Part shown: positions 58,891 through 64,000 of the stretch, piece by piece
Position numbering within the stretch: the stretch's first letter is position 1
Layout of the letters: each line of letters begins with the position of its first letter
Source of the DNA: Cercophora sp. LCS_1
Taxonomy: Eukaryota > Ascomycota > Sordariomycetes > Sordariales > Lasiosphaeriaceae
Reading direction: 5' to 3'
Length of the DNA stretch: 64,000 nucleotides
NCBI GenBank assembly: GCA_036250225.1
Contig: JAPZLL010000016.1
Span: 124,001 to 188,000, forward strand
Translations under genes and position numbers: made by a program
Notes under the pieces: generated by a model
What the model saw: only the letters and a program-made list of their open reading frames with translations
The model's database searches: none
Told to the model about the DNA's origin: nothing

Positions 58891-60461
58891 ATGGGCGCGC
58901 TTCTCTCGCTGCCGTTGTTGGCGGTGCCGAGCATGGGCACCGTATGTCCCACCGCCCATCGATCAAGCGCAGCGATTCCAGACACTAATACTGCGCACAC
59001 AGATAATCTCCTTTGCTGCCAGTTGCTGCGGAGCGGCGACCTGCTCTATGGTTTGCAGCGCATGCGGAAAGTGCGGCAACAGGTTGGTGACACCTCTGAT
59101 GCACCCAGCCTTGGTTTGCCATGCTCACGATTGCTTCCCACAGTGTCGCGACCCGTATCGCATACGCCCTTATTCTCCTGGTCAACTCAATTCTATCGTG
59201 GATTATGCTCACAAAATGGGCCATCGAAAAGTTACAACACCTCATGCTTGATTATGTCAAGATAACGTGCGGCGAGGGCGACTGTCATGGTTGGCTTGCT
59301 GTCCACCGAATCAACTTTGCCCTCGGCCTGTTCCACCTGTTCTTCGCTGGTCTCCTCCTCGGTGTCCACTCGTCCAAGAACCCGCGCGCTGCCATTCAAA
59401 ATGGATATTGGGGTCCCAAGATCATTGGCTGGTTGGCCCTGATCGTATTGACCTTCTTTATACCCGACAGCTTCTTCGTCTTCTGGGGGAACTACATTTC
59501 GTTCGTTTGCGCCATGTTATTCTTGATCCTTGGCCTGGTCTTGCTTGTCGACCTGGCGCACAATTGGGCCGAGTACTGCCTTGTCCAGATCGAGGACACC
59601 GACTCCAAAGTTTGGCGGTTTGTTCTTATTGGCTCGACTCTCGGCATGTATCTTGCCTCACTCGCCATGACGATCGTTCAGTACATTTTCTTTGCCTCCA
59701 GCGGCTGCTCGATGAACCAGGCGGCTATCACGATCAATTTGCTTCTTTGGGTCGCCGTATCGGCAATCTCGGTGCACCCGACTGTTCAGGAGTACAATCC
59801 CAAGGCGGGGCTAGCTCAAGCCGCCATGGTTGCAGTTTATTGCACCTACCTGACTATGTCCGCCGTCTCGATGGAGCCTGATGATACGGAGGATCGCCAC
59901 TGCAATCCGCTCGTTGTTGGTCAGGGTACCCGGACAACCACGGTAGTTATTGGTGCGATTGCCACAATGCTCACAGTTGCTTACACTACCACGCGAGCGG
60001 CGACCCAGAGCCTTGGCCTTGGTGGAAACGGAAAGGGACATATTCGCCTGCCCGACGACGACGAGCATGACCTTGTGACGACTCAACCGAGCGCCCGACG
60101 GGAGATGCGAGCCGAGGCGCTCCGCAGAGCCGTCGAAGAGGGCAGTTTGCCGGCTGATGCGCTCCTGTCAGATGATGATGATGAAAGCGACGCCGGTGGC
60201 AACACAGCCCACGACGATGAGCGCTCAAGCACGCAGTACAACTATTCAATGTTCCACATTATCTTCTTCCTGGCCACGGCCTGGGTTGCGACACTGCTGA
60301 CCATGGATTGGGACGACAAGCGGCAGGACGACTTCGCTACGGTTGGACGGACACTATGGGCAAGCTGGGTCAAGATTGTCAGCTCGTGGGTGTGTTACGC
60401 CATGTATACCTGGACGCTGGTTGCGCCGATTCTGTTGCCTGATCGTTTCGACGTTTCCTAA
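58891..60461 (+). CDS. tms1: Serine incorporator family membrane protein Tms1
   Basis: Three exons: 58891-58941, 59003-59082 and 59144-60461, giving 482 residues. The N-terminus MGALLSLPLLAVPSMGTIIS is followed by CCGAATCSMVCSACGKCGNS, the cysteine-rich SERINC hallmark that ends the second exon. Ten or so membrane segments follow, with family motifs RIAYALILLVNSILSW, HRINFALGLFHLFFAGLLLG, GPKIIGWLALIVLTFFIPD, DLAHNWAEYC and CTYLTMSAVS. A cytoplasmic acidic loop (about 345-410, with DDDDESDAGG) precedes the last two segments, which include FHIIFFLATAWVATLLTMDW and VKIVSSWVCYAMYTWTLVAP. SERINC proteins are lipid-associated carriers, proposed to help place serine into phosphatidylserine and sphingolipids or to act as scramblases; the yeast protein is vacuolar. 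Confidence 0.95.
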
Positions 60462-63400
60462 GCTCCGTTTGTACACCATTCGCGTTCATTTTCCTTTTTT
60501 GAGATTTATGTTATCCATGGGCAGGGAGTTTTTGGTATTAGCATTGGCGTGTTAAACAAGGTTTTTGGTAGCACAACTTGTGCAATTGTCTTTTGTCTAA
60601 TCGGATGACCCGTGTCCATGCACTGTTCCGATGTTTGTGAAGGTAAAGTCGGGTACGGACCCGGTTTCAGCACAGAGAAACCGGCCCGGATGGCTCTTGT
60701 CGCAGCGTCCCTGCCGAGAAGCGCCGTGACGTCAAATCCGCCATCATGATGGTCCGTCTTACTGACGAGTATCCACGAGGCTAAATCCGGGGTACCGATA
60801 CCGAAGCAGCGGATCTCAGCAGCACATGGTGGGGTTCGATCCGCCTGCGATTGTGGGATGAGTTGGATCGTTACAGGGAGATTCCTGGTGTTTATCCCGC
60901 ACATTTCCTTCCCTTCCCCGTCCCTTCTTGTCTCCTAGCAGCGTCTCGCAGAACGCTGTGCTACTTGACAACAGCAACAGATACAAGACGATGATGAGAC
61001 GAGAGATTGCAGCGCAATATACGGAGAACCTTGATGGAGCCCTGGAGTCCAAGGAGATAGGCCTGCGTCGCAGCGTATATGCCGCCAATGCACGGCATTG
61101 CAGGCTCCGGGCGCTTTTTGCATAGTGACATGGCTGTTGCTACCTGCGAGGTGGGGAGGTGACAGAATGTCGGGCCTTTTCAGCGACCCGTTGACGGCGA
61201 AAGGGGTTGTTTCCCACCTCCTAGGCCTTGTCAGTTACTGCAGCGGCCCCCGGGGATATTTTTCCCAAAACCCCGACCCCCACTATACCTATCGATAGTA
61301 GTTAACGTGCGAGAAAGACTTTCCGTGTAACGTGGGACAGGTGGTATCAACAATTATCTTAGGGGCGGTTCCTGGACGTCCAAGGATACGAAGATTCGGT
61401 ACCGCCGTCCCTTGTGTCCGCGTATCCTCGCAGAGGAGACGCTGTTCAGTGACAGGGAAAGGTCGACTTGCTTTGTACACTGCCGGGATCTCAAGTCGAA
61501 GTAGGCAGGCGGAAAGCTGCATGGGCTTGGTGAGTCCAAATCCTGTCATCTGACATCTCATGCTCTTCGGTATTCTCATCCGGTCTAGCCCTCGGCCTCG
61601 CTTGCTGATATGAAGCTCGTTAGACGATAGCTCTGGATAATATCGGGCAAATCGGATGGGTCATTCCACCAGACAGCCTCGCTTTTCTCTCTGCCGATGA
61701 GAGGATGGATGGATGTCGCCCGTCCGACACCGTGCTGTGTCACGCCGCCCTCTCTCGAGCCTATCTCGCTGTTGGCCATTCTCAGGGGTGTTGCGAGAGA
61801 CCAAGAAGCTCGGCAGTCACTCGGGAAACTACCGGAACATCCCCGATAGGCAGGACTCATCAGCCACCGGAATCGGGGAGAGCGCGCAAAGAGGCCGCAG
61901 CCAGAAGGGAGCACGTTGATCGGATCGACCCTGGGTTCCCTGCTTTGCTTGCGCTGCGTCTCTTGTGCATTGCACGGTTCTACTTGCAACATAACGTGCA
62001 GAAGGTGCGTCGATGATGGTTCCCAACGACTGGTGGCGTATCCCATCCAATCCGACCTTGTGTTGTGAGGCCGAAACGCACTTCATGTCCGCAATTTGGG
62101 AGCAAACAACCCCAAACCAGCATCTAGCTGGACTTGGCAAGGCTATCTAGATCGCACATTAACGGATGACCGGGCAGCTGACTTGTCACAGGTGTGTGTG
62201 CGTGTGTACAAGTTTTTCGCACTACCGCCTCATCGTGTGTCGCGGATAGAGCGTGTCCACGGGTTGACAACGCGCCAGGGCCAAAACAAAACGGAGAACG
62301 GGAGGCCTTTGCCGGCCGAATGAACATGCGCCAGTAAACCACTTCTGGCTCAGAGGGCATAGTGGCGTTCCCCCTCCATTACCTTCCCCGGCTTGCCAGC
62401 GCAGCAAAGGGGCGTTTTCCGTGCAACCACACAACCGGCGCATGGACAACAGGCCTAATGGGAAACCTGATCCCACATCTCACGGGGCGGTCCGGGGCGT
62501 CTGTGGCGTACTGCGCAGAAGCACACGGGGGAGCGAATCGGGGAAGAAACCTAAGAGGGATCCGGACCTTGCGCTAGAATGGCTTCAAGTGACCGACAAT
62601 GCATAGCCAAGCCTTGTTTTCTAGAAGGGCGCTGGGTGCGCCAGTTGTACCTGGGAGTGAGAGAAGAGGCCCAAGGTGTAAGCACCGCATCATGTATGTC
62701 GGTCTCTCACCGTCTATCTATCTGTTGCACGAGAACAGCAGCGGCAGTGAGAGGGTCAGAGCAAGGTGACAAGCCGAAGAGCAAGCGTTTTGCTTGCGCA
62801 GGCAGGCAGGAGCTGGCAGCTCGCGGCCTTGTAACCACAACATATCGGCCAGCCAGTCCAGCTGCCGAGCCAAAGCATGCCATACGAGCAGGGAGCAGGA
62901 GAGAACAGTACCCAGCTGGACAGGCCGTCGGCGAGCGAGCAAGAACAATAAAATAAACACCAAGCGCGTCTACGCCCAGTCGGCGGATACCAATCCTGGT
63001 CTTGCTCTTCCCCCTATCCGAAACCTCCACCTAGAACCACCACACGTCAACGCCACTCACCACCACCCTATTTTCCACCAATCCCACTTTTTCCCTCTTA
63101 GCGTAGAAATGAGATATATCGATTCGGAGGCGGGTAGCGCACGCAGACAACTCACACTTCCCTGCCTTGTTTTTGACCAGACAACGACCCTCTCGGCATG
63201 GGCGATCCGGAGCCGGGCGAACGAGTAAACCTGGGCTCCGGGGAAATCGAACCATCAACCCCCAAGGACGAAACGAGAATGTCACGGAGTGTAATCTCGG
63301 CGCGAGAACGCCACGGCCATATCCATCCATTCCTCATCAACGAAACTACCCTACACAACCCAGCCCAACCATACCTAGCTACCTCAACCAGGCTCAGTTA

Positions 63401-63666
63401 CCAACACCCGATCACATCATCCCTCTATCCCGCTGCCGGGTAAGATCGGGTTGTGTGAAGAACCATAAAAACCCCCCATCCCATCCCTATCCCCATGCTT
63501 AACCTCCCTACAAAGAGAGGGAGAGAGACAGAAACATCAGAGCAGCAAGCAAGCAGATAACACCATCCATCCACCAGTCCTGCCCCAGGTACGCCTTGGG
63601 TCGTCCCTCCCCTCTTCTCTCTATACGACATCAACCACTCCCACATATATCACCCCCGAAGCAACG
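60462..63666. other. 3.2-kb gene-poor region
   Basis: No gene is supported; ORFs up to about 150 codons on both strands overlap and lack motifs. A perfect TGACGTCA (CRE/ATF-type) word is at about 60727. From about 63590 the plus strand is pyrimidine-rich, with CATCAACCACTCCC just upstream of the small ORF at 63667. Confidence 0.45.
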
Positions 63667-63879
63667 ATGCCTCACAGCGTCAAGAGCAACACTCAAGCGC
63701 CCAAGCCCAGCATCCTCCTTCCCCACGGTACTCCCTCCGCCACAAGTGGGCTCAAGAACGTCACCATCACCTCGACGGCCATCGGCGGGCCCTCTCCCAT
63801 GCTCACCGACTGGTCTCTAACCAGAGAGCGCGACAAGCTCACCACGGCCGAAATCCTCTACGCCGGTGCAACCAAGTGA
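63667..63879 (+). CDS. Small protein of unknown function (70 residues)
   Basis: A single-exon ORF of 70 codons. It reads MPHSVKSNTQAPKPSILLPH at the start and ends LTTAEILYAGATK. About 80% of third positions are C or G, matching the real genes here and unlike the background ORFs. The ATG has A at -3 and follows a pyrimidine-rich, leader-like stretch. The protein has no signal peptide, no Cys and no membrane segment; its middle is Ser/Thr/Gly-rich and its C-terminus looks helical. I do not recognise the family. A downstream exon cannot be excluded, because the window ends 121 bp later, but the stop codon is clear. Confidence 0.6.
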   Translation: MPHSVKSNTQAPKPSILLPHGTPSATSGLKNVTITSTAIGGPSPMLTDWSLTRERDKLTTAEILYAGATK

Positions 63880-64000
63880 CAGACACGGGACATCCAGTAC
63901 GTGTCAACCAATACCCCTGGTTTATTAGAAGCAGTGTTGACACCAGGTAACTCTCATCTCAGCTGGGAAAACCATGAAAAAAGAGGCACTCGCCACAGTC

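Noticed and set aside
60828..60850. GGGGTTCGATCC, resembling a tRNA B box
   Set aside because: The flanking bases do not form a five-pair T stem and no A box precedes it at the right distance.

Overview
The window looks like nuclear DNA from a filamentous ascomycete (Pezizomycotina, probably Sordariomycetes). It is moderately GC-rich, and its spliceosomal introns are mostly 45-70 nt with GTRNGN-type donors and CTRAC-type branch points about 10 nt before the acceptor. The proteins point the same way: a fungal conventional kinesin, a 151-residue Rad6 without an acidic tail, a SUN-family wall protein and a GPI-anchored repeat protein. Species cannot be named from this window. No rRNA, tRNA, CRISPR array, intact transposon or secondary-metabolite cluster was recognised.

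Layout, left half (1-34 kb), gene-sparse: a three-module CxxC zinc-binding protein (minus, 1405-2557); a large Ufo1-like F-box/WD40/UIM protein (plus, 8010-11511); a secreted GPI-anchored repeat protein (minus, 13793-16331); a membrane-anchored pepsin-like protein that has lost its first catalytic Asp (plus, 20632-23435); an NCS1 (Fur-type) transporter with seven exons, one of them only 4 nt (plus, 26024-28246); and a SUN-family wall protein with a His-rich propeptide (plus, 32446-33853). Gaps of 2-5.5 kb between these genes hold short repeats but no supportable gene.

Right half (35-64 kb), housekeeping and denser: a PCI-domain Csn12/PCID2-family protein (minus), mitochondrial acetyl-CoA acetyltransferase (minus) divergent from Rad6 (plus), kinesin-1 (plus), a multi-pass membrane protein of unknown function (minus), the PP2A leucine carboxyl methyltransferase Ppm1 (plus), SAGA subunit Spt3 with a long N-terminal extension (minus), ESCRT-III-associated Ist1 (plus), AP-2 sigma (minus), a nodulin-like MFS transporter (minus), the SERINC protein Tms1 (plus), and a small coding-like ORF at the right edge.

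The genes do not form a pathway. Ist1, AP-2 sigma, kinesin-1 and Tms1 all act in membrane traffic, but each is a single-copy housekeeping gene with its own promoter. All exon joins were inferred by eye from splice signals, reading-frame closure and conserved family motifs; every multi-exon model listed closes in frame. The most notable observations are the 4-nt microexon in the transporter, a relic of the same gene's own later exon inside its intron, the catalytically broken aspartic-protease-like membrane protein, and the Spt3 extension. No clearly new multi-gene system was seen.
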